Below, one piece after another: positions 11,931 to 21,438 of a stretch of 36,054 nt of DNA. How positions within the stretch are numbered: the stretch's first letter is position 1; each line of letters begins with the position of its first letter. The stretch is from Carex sylvatica. Lineage: Eukaryota > Streptophyta > Magnoliopsida > Poales > Cyperaceae. The translations under genes were made by a program, and so were the position numbers. The stretch spans positions 1 to 36,054 of the forward strand of contig CAXKVR010000375.1 of NCBI GenBank assembly GCA_964058845.1, written 5' to 3'. A model generated the notes under the pieces. The model had not been told where the DNA came from and ran no database searches. It saw only the letters and a list, made by a program, of their open reading frames with translations.

Positions 11931-12765
11931 CGCTTTTATTTTTCGATACATATATATACAAATCATACATTAAACGGATATAGATATAGATTGAATATTA
12001 GATGGATACGAATACAAATATGGATATCATTCGAATACATAGTTGGTATATATATTATAATAAAATTAACTTATTATTCAACAAATTATTTTCAAATAAA
12101 AATAATATATAAACAAAATTGCAAGTATCAATCTCTCAGTCATCGTTCTGTCATCTCCGATTCTATTCAAAATTTAGATTGATTTCTCTTATTTGTTTTA
12201 TAAGAATACTAGGATCATCTTATTTTAATTAATGTACATAATTACAATAACCAGGTCATAAGAAATAAAATTTGTTATAGTTCATGCACTAAAAATACTA
12301 ATTTTATAATTACTTTGTTGAGCCCAGTGATGTCACCTATCTCAATAAAATAAAAAAATAAAAATGAATGTATAATAGCAAGCTAGAGGTGTCTTATTCG
12401 ACCTTGTATCGGTATGAGAATTGCTTTGACTAAAAGTGATCTATAGAGAGAATAGAATCTTGTCACCGTTCAAACTAATACACCGGGATTCCTAGGTGAG
12501 TGTCAAAATGTTTTACCACTCCACTAGAGCTTCACTTGTGTTATCTCATAGTAGTTATAGTATTTAATATATTCTTCGATTAAGTCTTTAATTATTGATA
12601 CAAATTTATTTTCTGTTATGATTATCTTAAATACAATATATAAAATAATTAAAAATAATAAATATATAATAGACGTATCGTATCCTAAATTTTTAAAAAT
12701 TACCGTATCGTCGTATTCATATCGTATCCGATACGATACCCGTACCCGTATCCATGCAACATAGG
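11930..12765. repeat. Degenerate GATACG/CGTATC-rich repeat region
   Basis: Two clusters of degenerate hexamers face each other: GGATATAGATATAG, GGATACGAATAC and ATGGATATC on the left (about 11970-12040), and CGTATCGTATCC, CGTATTCATATCGTATCC and GATACGATACCCGTACCCGTATCC on the right (about 12675-12755). Such subterminal hexamer clusters are typical of non-autonomous plant DNA transposons. I could not define terminal repeats or a target duplication, so the element type and the exact limits are unknown. Confidence 0.4.
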
Positions 12766-13777
12766 GATGTTTTGACTTGGTCCTTCCTTTGAAACTCGAT
12801 TTAATAATTACATACCATATATTTCAAGGAAATTCTTTATTTCGATTTTCTTTAAGATGTTATTTTATGATATAAATTATTTGAGACTAAAGTTTGTTGA
12901 CCTGAATATAATTCGTTGCCAGTTTGAATGACAGCACAAATTTAATCCATGATCTCTATTTTTGCTAGGTTTTGCAATTGAAAAGGAAGCAAAGCCAGCC
13001 GTAAGACAGAGTTGGAGAATATTTCGGCTTTATAAATTGCCCCGTGTTGTGTCTAATTCTAATGCATTATTTCTGTTAGGAGTGTTAATTCATGATGTAG
13101 CCCGATGGATCAATTGATATCTTTAATTTGACCTTATTTGTTTAAACACTAGATGATAGATTACTGGTTGGTAATGGTATATAATTAATTAAGTTTTTGA
13201 CGTTGATGGTTCGGGTATCATTATATACGACCACATCCGCTTACCTCTGTCTGTTAAGTAATTAAAATAGATGTAGTGGGAATGGGAATGAGAATTGAGT
13301 AGTTTTTTTATGAAAAATGAGAACCAAAACCAACTCGATCGATCTATCACCAATCATAGCTAATAGAAAAATAGAAAGCATCATTTTCCAGATTTGGTTG
13401 GTCCTGTCAGGTCATTTTCCAAATAGTTCTGACCTGTTATATGCTATATATATGTGCATGTTGATGTAAACATATATAATTATTCTGACCATTTTTGAGT
13501 CGGGTAGATTGTAACCCACGGCCGCTTAGGCGTTTGGTATACTGGGAAAAAAACAATGAGTTAAAGGTTTATGGCATTTTTTTAACGTAGTACGTGGTTT
13601 GTTCAGTTTAACAACCAAATTTTGGGAAAGGGATTTGTTTGCAATTTTTCTTAATTTCTATTCGCAATGTTTTTTTAATTTGTTTGCATTAGGTCATACT
13701 GATTCACTGTGTGCAAATCTCGCACAATTTACTACATTTGCTATATATCATAGTGAATGCGGATACAATATATATAT
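12766..13777. other. AT-rich non-coding stretch
   Basis: No gene seen. Around 13440-13560 the sequence is a little less AT-rich but has no open frame of interest. Confidence 0.5.
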
Positions 13778-14202
13778 AGGAGTTGGCTACGGTGCTATGC
13801 GTAGCATAGAGGACCTCCGTGCAACGGCTCAATATTTGAGTTTTTAAAATTCTAGCGGTTGACCCGAACCGTTCAACGGCTCAATATTTGAGTTTTTAAA
13901 ATTCTAGTGGTTGATCCGAACCGTTCAACTTGCAAACTAAATTTTATATTTTTTAGAATTTTTTTACTATTTTTTTAGATATGTAGAAAATCACTTGATC
14001 TGAATGGTGTAGAATTTTCAGATCAAGTGATTTTCTACCTATCTAAAAAAATAATAATTTTAAAAAAAATGTAAAATTCACTAAGCAAGTACATATTCAT
14101 ATGGAGATCATGTTGAACGGTTCGGATAGATCGTTAGGATATAAAAGCTCAAATATTGAGCCGTTGCACGGAGGTCCTCTATGCTACGCATAGTATATTA
14201 GC
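13778..14202. mobile_element. Foldback MITE, right tip cut off
   Basis: The left end AGGAGTTGGCTACGGTG is followed by CTATGCGTAGCATAG and AGGACCTCCGTGC. The last two blocks reappear inverted at 14165-14193, where GCTA also lies at the same spacing. The expected outermost bases of the right end (the complement of the left GTTGG-type tip) are missing exactly where the next element begins at about 14203. The arms hold the shared module (CCGAACCGTTCAACTTG, TTTTATATTTTTTAGAATTTTTTTAC) and meet at a centre near 14003. A (TA) run abuts the left tip. Confidence 0.75.
13822..13925. repeat. 52-bp tandem duplication in the left MITE arm
   Basis: CAACGGCTCAATATTTGAG begins at 13822 and again at 13874. 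The two 52-bp units differ at a few C/T positions (CTAGCGGTTGACCC and CTAGTGGTTGATCC). The right arm has only one copy, so the duplication arose after the palindrome. Confidence 0.9.
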
Positions 14203-14619
14203 AGAGAGAGAGAGATGGGCTATAGTACATTGCAATGCATAAGCATTTTTGTGCATTGGACTATAAATCACCGATTCAAAGTTCAAATGATCGATCCAAA
14301 CCGTTCATATTGTTCTCCATATTAATATGTGCTTGGAGACCAAATTTTATATTTTTTGAAATTCTTCTACTATTTATTAAGCCACTTTGAAAATTGCTGA
14401 TCCAACGGTAACAGTAAAATCAAAAGGCACCATTAGATCAGTGATTTTCAAAGTGGCTTAATAAATAGAAAAAAATTTCAAAAAATATAAAATTTGGTCT
14501 CCAAGCACATATTAATATAGAGAACAAGATGAACTGTTTGGATCGATCATTTGGACTTTAAATCCGATAATTTATAGTTCAATGCACAAAAATACCTATG
14601 CATTATCCATCTCTCTCTA
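14203..14619. mobile_element. Foldback MITE abutting the previous one
   Basis: A long inverted repeat from AGAGAGAGATGGGCTATAG to the right end ATCCATCTCTCTCT, with arms matching through TTTTTGTGCATTG, TTCATATTGTTCTCCATATT and GTGCTTGGAGACCAAATTTTATA. The centre is near 14400-14435 and again contains GATCCAACGG. It is internally close to the copies at 6407 and 6863 but has different tips. A (TA) run follows the right end. Confidence 0.8.
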
Positions 14620-16018
14620 TATATATATATTTCCATTTAATATTTATATTTCTGTTACGTTTAAATAAATAAATTATGCATCGACTGACTGTTTTGATAA
14701 CTTCTGAATTATATTCGACCCTATCTTTGTGCATGCGCGCATGTGTTTGGATATATATATGATGAGGACGAATGGAGTGCATGCGGATTCCTAGAAATTA
14801 AAATGACGACAATATTTGTGAGCAACACCAACTTATCCATCTCTGCTTCTCTCTCTCTCTCTTTCGATAGAAATAATTGATGACAACAACATTTACTTAT
14901 CATGGCCCTTATCAGATTTATAGAATTGAACATAATTTTGTTTACTTGTCGTATTTACACATACCACAGTAGTAATATTTTATTCTGAACTCCACGATCG
15001 AAGAAAAATCTTCATCAGATAAACAATAGAATAATTGAAATCTTCTTTATTACTTGAGTGGATAAAGAATTCGAATTATCCATTTTTTCATTACAATTTT
15101 CGGACAACAAATTAATATAAGGCCTGTAAGATCGAACTTGAGTGAATGTCGATCTTTAAATTAAAATTTGAATTTTTATAAAATTGAATTAGTTGACTTG
15201 AATTTGGACCGATTTTAATGATATATTAATAAAAAATGGATGACTGAATTCAGACCAATTTAAAATTTCAACAAAAATATCTTCGATCTCATATTAATGA
15301 TTTTTTCTAGAACAAACTGTGCACTAGTTGATATGAAATTTTGAGTTCTTCCTATTCACTTTTATTCTTGGGTCAGAACAGTTGTGGACTCATATCAAAT
15401 ATAGAAATAAAATAATTTTAACATTATAAGTTTTACCAAAAATATTTTGAGTTTCGATATATATCAGACAGAGACGTAGAATATAATTTAGTGTTCATAT
15501 TCAACTACATATATGATGCTGAAATTCTATTTACTATTTATGTTTTATTTCATAATTTCATATTTCTTATTTTCTTTAAAAATAAACTGGTAAAGGTTAA
15601 TAAATATATCATGACATATAATATATTTAATATTAAAATTTAGACATATATGCATCCAAAGAATGCATAAATGGGTGCACATGATCAGAAATTTCAGTTG
15701 AGAATCAATATAATTTTGACTTAATTTGTAATACTAATTAGAGGTAAACAATTTTTTTTAATAATTTAGTTATAATTAATATGAAATTGCAATTAAGAAG
15801 AAATGACATATATTTAAAATCTGAACAGCCACAAGTTGCAATTAAGAAAAAATGCTTTAAATCCAATAATTAGTCTTATTCAGATTTAATTAACAAGGCA
15901 TTCAAGGTTAAAGTTTGTCAACAAGAAAAGAAAGATTGATAACGGAATGTTCAAAATTTCAAAATTAACCCGAACAATCAGTGAAGGAAGAATGCAAAGT
16001 ATTTCAAATGAGGAAAAA
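14620..16018. other. AT-rich non-coding stretch
   Basis: No gene recognised. It includes a (CT)n microsatellite near 14850-14864. The minus-strand open frame 14721-14933 spans that microsatellite and has no domain. Confidence 0.55.
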
Positions 16019-16019
16019 A

Positions 16020-16042
16020 GGGGGGGGGGGGGGAGAGAGAGG
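16020..16042. repeat. G homopolymer and GA run
   Basis: Fourteen consecutive G (16020-16033) followed by AGAGAGAGG. Its length is likely to vary between individuals and to be prone to sequencing error. Confidence 0.9.
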
Positions 16043-16162
16043 AAGGATACGCCTTAAAAGATTTTTATTAATCCAGTCAACACAATATTTTTTGGAGAAG
16101 GAAAGAAAGGAAGGATGAGGGAAATCAAAGAAAAACTAAAGGAGATAAAAAAAGGTTCATTT

Positions 16163-16527
16163 GAAACAGCTCACCATTTGTTCTTTGATGTAATAATGCT
16201 CAGCAAGTTTGGAATTGGCTTCAAGTTCAGCTACAGTGCAAAGAATCGGTAGAAGCAACATGCGATGCATCGTCTCAACATTACTGTTACCAGACCGGGG
16301 AGCATAAAAACAACTGGGCTACAACATTCATGACAGTGCTCTGGTCTTTATGGAGACAACAAAATGAGGTTATATTTCGTAGTTCGAAGTCGTTACCAGT
16401 TTGGATTGTCGCAAATCGAACAAAAGAAGATGCAACACTTTGGGGTCGGTATTGTGGGAAAAAGAGAATGTATCAGGGGTGTGGAGGTAAATCAAAGCGG
16501 CAGAGACCAATTAACTATCTGATGTAA
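16163..16527 (+). pseudogene. LINE ORF2 C-terminal fragment (zf-RVT region)
   Basis: A relic of the C-terminal end of a plant LINE ORF2, the zf-RVT zinc-binding region that follows reverse transcriptase. In frame from 16163, ETAHHLFFD resembles the usual HLFFxC motif. After the GAT at 16187-16189 one T seems to be missing; restoring the frame there would give the expected cysteine and then NAQQVWNWLQ, continuing open to the TAA at 16525. The later WATTFMTVLWSLWRQQNEVIF matches the W-xx-LWxxWxxRNxxIF signature of these elements. Everything upstream (the catalytic RT domain) is absent, so the copy is 5' truncated and dead. The weakly A-rich 3' flank shows no clear poly-A tail. Confidence 0.75.
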
Positions 16528-17490
16528 TGATGTAATAATGTAGGAAATATTGTTGTAATTTCATCTATTAATACAATCTTAGTAGCCACTACCAAGTCAA
16601 GTCTATTCAATTTTAGTTCTAACCAAAACATGTAATTCGTGAAAGTCAAAACATATACTTTGGTAATTAGATTAATTACTTTCTTGTTATATTATTTATG
16701 AGTCAGTTTCTGAATTTATTATGTATACATATAACTTTATATTATTAGTTGTGAATTTTTTTCATTATCGTTACAATTGTAAACATATATTATTTGTGTA
16801 TATTTTATCCGTAGAATAGTCATATCTATGAGATTCTGGATGCCAAGTGCACCATCACTCTGTTTGGCTGAATAATAAAGTGATCAACTTGAAAAATACA
16901 ATAGACAAAATGAATGAATACGCAATATAAATAATTAAACAAAGTAATAAAGTGAATAATAAAAACACTCAATATGAATGAGAGGATTAATTTAGAACAA
17001 ATATGAAGAAAAATTGCCTAAAAGTGTCACGTAGGATTTTGCAATTAGTTTGCAAGTGATGCAAGCATCTTCATCTTGCAATTCAAATCTTTTTCTAAAT
17101 TTGAAACAAATATTGTTTGTCAGTCATGACTCATATCAATTAAATTTAAATTGTAAAAATGAAAATATTTAAAATTAATATAAAACTATTGCTAAATTTT
17201 AATATGACAAATATATTCAAATTTTTCAATAATGGAAATGAAGATGCTCAACGCTTAAAAATACATCATAATATAATTTTAGCATTTCGATAAGCATTAT
17301 CGATCTCCCTTGGATCAACTTTGAACTATATATTGAAGTAGCAACACAATGTGCGATTTCATTCACTATTTGATCCTAATATTAATTGAATATCAAATTA
17401 ACTCGGACAACTAATTAATTAAGATCATTAATGGTGACCCTTATTTTTAGATCTGATGGAATGAAACACGAGTAATTAAGGAAGAAAGGT
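16528..17490. other. AT-rich non-coding stretch
   Basis: The first part may be the 3' untranslated tail of the LINE relic (TGTAATAATG-type repeats to about 16580). The remainder shows no gene or element. Confidence 0.5.
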
Positions 17491-17499
17491 CATTCCAAT

Positions 17500-17759
17500 G
17501 GAATCGAATCCTCTGCCCCCCTATAGGTAGGAAAATCCTGCCCCCAATTGTAAGATGAAATATGAGCTGTTGGATATTTATCAAGATTCGTGTTGAGAGA
17601 TGAACTGATCAGACATTAACAGCTACTCTGTTAATTAACTGAAGGAGTGTCCCATTCGCTTTCTCCTTCTCTTCGCTTTCTCCCTCTCTTCGCTTGAGCT
17701 CTCCTGAGAAAGAAAACCCTAGCGAATCCATTCCGACAGCCTTGGTCCTCTCTCTCGAC
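17500..17759 (+). repeat. Left terminal inverted repeat of the MULE
   Basis: 260 bp pairing with 19933-20191 at high identity; the match stops sharply after CTCTCTCTCGAC. It contains TCGCTTTCTCC-type repeats and AAAACCCTAGCGAATCC, a typical plant 5' leader motif reading inward. Confidence 0.92.
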
Positions 17760-17900
17760 AACAGCGACTTGCCTCTAACTCGTGCAAAATACTTTGCAAG
17801 CAAGTACTAGATTGACAAGAAGGCTTGTCCCGTAGTCGAACATCAGTTTCATTGCCCACCAGGATGCAAATCGCACAGATACGTTTCTCTTGTTTTTATT
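17757..17900 (+). pseudogene. Unrecognised coding-like fragment beside the left MULE end
   Basis: Directly after the left terminal repeat, one frame reads DLPLTRAKYFASKY, a TAG stop at about 17807-17809, then IDKKACPVVEHQFHCPPGC and KSHRYV before a possible donor GTTTCTC. The Cys/His spacing (C, H, H, C, PPGC, H) looks like a small metal-binding stretch and the TAG could be a decayed CAG. I do not recognise the family. It may be a second captured gene fragment; chance cannot be excluded. Confidence 0.3.
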
Positions 17901-18144
17901 TTGTTAGAACTTAAGAAATGATATTTCACATGAGCTCTACATTTCCATCAAATTGAATTAAATAATTGTTAAGGTATCGTAAGCAAGGATGGATGATGTA
18001 ACTTCTTCATGGCTATCCATAATAGCTTCAATAGACAATAAAATACAAGTTGAGGGAATAAATAAAGCTTTAAAAATAAGCTAACAGTAGGTCAAAAAAA
18101 TTTAATCTCCCACTGGTATTCATTTATTACCCAAAGATACATGT

Positions 18145-18248
18145 AACTGTACCAGTATACCAAATATTTTTTGTACCAGTAACTTATGCATTGAATAACT
18201 GTACCAGTATACCAATTATTTTCTGTACCAGTAACTTATGCATTGAAT
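18145..18248. repeat. 52-bp tandem duplication
   Basis: AACTGTACCAGTATACCAA starts at 18145 and again at 18197, followed in both by TATTTTYTGTACCAGTAACTT and ATGCATTGAAT. The GTACCAGTA motif is shared with the palindrome cluster near 19223. Confidence 0.9.
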
Positions 18249-19222
18249 TTAACTTTATTGATCTAAAAAAATGGCAGTATACCATTTTTGGTAGAAGATT
18301 TATCAAGGTCATTGCTTGAGATTAGTTCATCAGATGTGGAGATACCACAACTTCTTAGACAAAACTCAGAATTCAACTTTCTTGTGCATACCATGGATTA
18401 AATAAGGGATTGTAGCTTTTTTTATTATTATTTTTGTATTGTATTGTATTATTTTATTAGTATAAAAAAGGAAAGAAAGTACAACTCAATTTTTTCTGAG
18501 GCAATTTTGTTGTTAGCCCAAATGATTTGGGTCTTGTTTCTCTTGTAAATGTTATTAAGAGTGTGCAGTTTGGAGTAGGGTGAGTCAGGTTTGCTCCATT
18601 GAAAAGATAGTTTAGGTAAAATTGAAGCAAAATGTATGTAAATTTGAACTTATTAATTTTGTAATTATTTTTTTGTAAAGACATGGCCTCCTAGGCCATG
18701 TGTGCTTGAAAGGTTCAAAGGAATTGATATGTAAATACTATTTTAAAAATAATTGTACATATATGAACAATGTAAATACAAATTCGAGATAAGAATTATG
18801 GTACTAACTCTAACAGTACTTGTTGAGATAAAAATCAACTGTTACATTAGGGGGTAACTAAGTAAAATGAGAGGGATCCTTTGTGGGATGTATCATTAGG
18901 AGACAACTACTTTAACTGGTACAATCTAGTATACCTAACTATACCAATCTAAAAACCCCTTGGGTGCTTGTATTTGCACATTTGCCTCAGACATCAATTT
19001 GCCTCCCTTCATAAATCATGTACTAGTTACTGATTCTAATTGGAGCTAGGAAGTACCAAGCTATATTTTGCTTTTTTGTCCATCATTGGCAGCACCTCAT
19101 AAAAAACACAAAATCCTGAAGAAAAATTCAGAACCAAGTATACTATTGCAAAGGTTTAAACTCACAACATAAAGATACAAAAGATGAAGCAAAACTCAAT
19201 ATAACATCATGTCCATCACCAC

Positions 19223-19281
19223 ACTGGTACCAGTGGTACCACTGTACCAGTACCACTACACGCACTGGTACCAGTACCAGT
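19223..19281. repeat. Cluster of GGTACC palindromes
   Basis: Perfect 12-bp palindromes ACTGGTACCAGT (19223-19234 and 19264-19275) and AGTGGTACCACT (19232-19243) occur within 60 bp, with further ACTGTACCAGTACCACT. On the minus strand they fall in an open frame as a T, G, V and P-rich low-complexity tail. Confidence 0.9.
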
Positions 19282-19398
19282 GGGTCCTCCCTGCGTTGGC
19301 AGTGCTCCGAATGGTGTCACACATTGTAATGGAATATGCTTGAGATCCTTAGACCTCCATTGAGGAATGTGCTTAGCTATCTCAACCTTGATGTTACC
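19235..19398 (-). other. Possible exon inside the MULE
   Basis: After a possible acceptor (GACTATTGGATAG) the minus strand reads an open frame with NIKVEIAKHIPQWRSKDLKH and IPLQCVTPFG, then runs into the GGTACC palindromes as low-complexity sequence. I do not recognise a family. It could be an exon of the captured minus-strand gene or of another gene, or a chance open frame. Confidence 0.2.
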
Positions 19399-19761
19399 TA
19401 TCCAATAGTCCAACAAAAAACCAATAAAAAATATGATTTTTCTTACTGTTTTGAGGTCAAATTTATTAAAGCAAATGCCAACCCAAAATTCCATCCAATT
19501 TTACCTGCCAGGTAAACCTAACCAATCACACAGCTTCAAACTACTCAACTCTGGATACAACTGAGATCGAACACTATATAATCCAAAATTAGTAAGAGGA
19601 CTTGCTAATCAAAATCCGACACATGGAAGTATATATTGAGCCACAAATCGAGCTGACTTGATGTAAAATTTCCAATCGAAGCAAAATAAACCCAGTTCTC
19701 TTTCAAAAACCTTGACATTTTACGGGAGGAGGGGAGTGGGGTGAGAGAGAGAGAGGAATAC

Positions 19762-19866
19762 CTTCTCGTCTTGGTGAAGTGCGATCCAGACATGGAGCTC
19801 ATCCATGGATTGCCAGAAGAGAAACGCGCTGAAGCTCATCCCGAAGAAGGTGGCGACTTTCACCAT
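19762..19866 (-). CDS. Captured first coding exon of a small membrane protein
   Basis: On the minus strand the right terminal repeat leads through an untranslated leader (GGAGGTGAAAGAG..., GGGAGAAACAATAT) to an ATG at 19866. The exon codes 35 residues: MVKVATFFGMSF, then SAF-L, then FWQSMDELHVWIALHQDEK, ending at a consensus donor AAG|GTATTC. Residues 5-18 form a short hydrophobic segment. From memory it resembles the N-terminus of a small (about 60-70 residues) conserved, uncharacterised plant protein with one membrane segment and a charged helical C-terminus; the name is not certain. No matching charged second exon was found before the left end of the element, so the gene is probably truncated. 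The exon has no stop or frameshift. Transcription would start in or near the MULE terminal repeat. Confidence 0.6.
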
Positions 19867-19932
19867 ATATTGTTTCTCCCTGATCTTCTATGTTTTCTCC
19901 TGAATGCAAATCAAATCTCTTTCACCTCCTTG

Positions 19933-20191
19933 GTCGAGAGAGAGGACGAAGGCTGTCGGAACGGATTCGCTAGGGTTTTCTTTCTCAGGAGAGCTCAAGC
20001 GAAGAGAGGGAGAAAGCGAAGAGAGGGGAAAGCGAATGGGACGCTCCTTCAGTTAATTAACGGAGTAGCTGTTAATGTCTGATCAGTTCATCTCTCAACA
20101 CGGATCTTGATAAATATCCAACAGCTCAGATTTCATCTTATAATTGGGGGCAGGACTTTCCTGCCCACCGGGGGGCAGAGGATTCGATTCC
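19933..20191 (-). repeat. Right terminal inverted repeat of the MULE
   Basis: 259 bp, inverted relative to 17500-17759, with small differences (for example a shorter CGCTTTCCCC block and CTTCGTCC against CTTGGTCC). Reading inward on the minus strand it contains AAAACCCTAGCGAATCC and leads into the exon at 19866-19762. Confidence 0.92.
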
Positions 20192-20200
20192 CATTCCAAT

Positions 20201-21438
20201 ACTAGCTACTTCACAACGTACAGCATTTGCTCTATGATTTACATTTACTTAATAAATGAAGTTACTAAATGCATGTAGCTCTCCTATATTAATTTCAGAA
20301 ACTATTTTATTGTTAGGTAAATCAATTAGAGCCGCATTACACATGTTAATTTCATTATGAATTAGGTTAATACTTAATAATTACTCAAGTACTTCTCAGT
20401 CAGTATTCTTTTTGGTACTATTTATATATAGAGCCAAATTGTTGAATTGTACGTCTTCCATTCATTGGCAAGCAAATTTATGTTGATTTCATTAGGAATC
20501 AGATTATGTCGTATTAATTGATTAATTTATGTTGATTACTAATTGTTTCTCTGCCATAACTATGCTCCCATGTGTTTGTCTAATTATTTATTTATGTCAT
20601 TATGGTATGCTTGATTTACTCTGATCCATTATGCATCTTTTGTTGCAAGGTTCAGTTCTTTTTTTTTTTTCAAGAGGTATTTAATCTGGTGCTAGTAAAT
20701 AGGCATTGATATTTCCCCTCAGGCTACATTGACTGAGTCCAATTGAAACGAATGGTCCAAGATCATTCTTTTAACTAGACACGAATCTCAAAGCACAAAT
20801 AATACAGGCCCCATATGCGCCATCCCGAATAGGCACCAGCTCATGAGAGCAAATATGGAGACCGGTCAAGAATAATGGAACCTTCATTATAAAGGGTGTC
20901 CAAAAATAGCTTTATGATGGATCTGAATATATATTAGCAAGCAAAGGGTAAATTGCAATTTTCAAAAAAAGAAAAAAAAGGGTAAATTGCAATTGTTGTG
21001 TGGCTAATACAAAATTATTGCATGCATGTGGCAAATGTTTCTAGTTTTGCACCTATAAGAATTAAAACAAGCATGAATCTTATGTAATAAAACTAATTTA
21101 CATTATTGCAATTTCATTCTTCGTTACTATTTTACTCCTATGTAATTTATTGCCACCAAATTATCTAAAAGAAATTAACAGTTAATTTTATTTCACAATC
21201 AAGTTGGCGAAAAAAAAAAAATTTAAGATATAACACAGTAATATTATACTTGATCAATATGATATGAGGCATACTAAACATACGAAACGGTATATGCATG
21301 TTATACAGGCTGGTGGGTGGGATTGGGTTTATAAAATGGTCAGAGGAGGATGGTGGCGAAGGAGAGTTCCTCCTTCGAATCACCTTTTCTTCTCATTTCA
21401 AATTTGGCCCACTACTCGCTACTCGCTACTAACTGATA
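20201..21438. other. AT-rich non-coding stretch
   Basis: No gene seen. GGGTAAATTGCAATT occurs twice in direct orientation at about 20946 and 20980. Such sequence occurs at the ends of some plant MITEs, but no matching inverted end was found. Confidence 0.5.

Larger units (their letters stand above)
17500..20191. mobile_element. Non-autonomous Mutator-like element (Pack-MULE candidate)
   Basis: A 2692-bp element bounded by long terminal inverted repeats of about 260 bp that start GGAATCGAATCCTCTGCCCC. It is flanked by a perfect 9-bp direct duplication, CATTCCAAT, at 17491-17499 and 20192-20200. Long inverted repeats with a 9-bp target duplication are the hallmark of Mutator-like elements. No transposase is present. 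The interior holds a gene-like exon on the minus strand next to the right repeat, an unrecognised coding-like fragment on the plus strand next to the left repeat, a 52-bp tandem duplication and a cluster of GGTACC palindromes. Both inverted repeats end inward in leader-like sequence containing AAACCCTAG, so each could drive transcription into the element. Confidence 0.9.

Noticed and set aside
13599..13847. 82-codon open frame, plus strand
   Set aside because: It crosses from AT-rich flank into the end of a MITE, with no similarity to a known protein.
17609..17803. Minus-strand frame over the left MULE end
   Set aside because: It is antisense to the leader-like terminal repeat; the mirrored frame at 19741-20082 is the same artefact and antisense to the captured exon.
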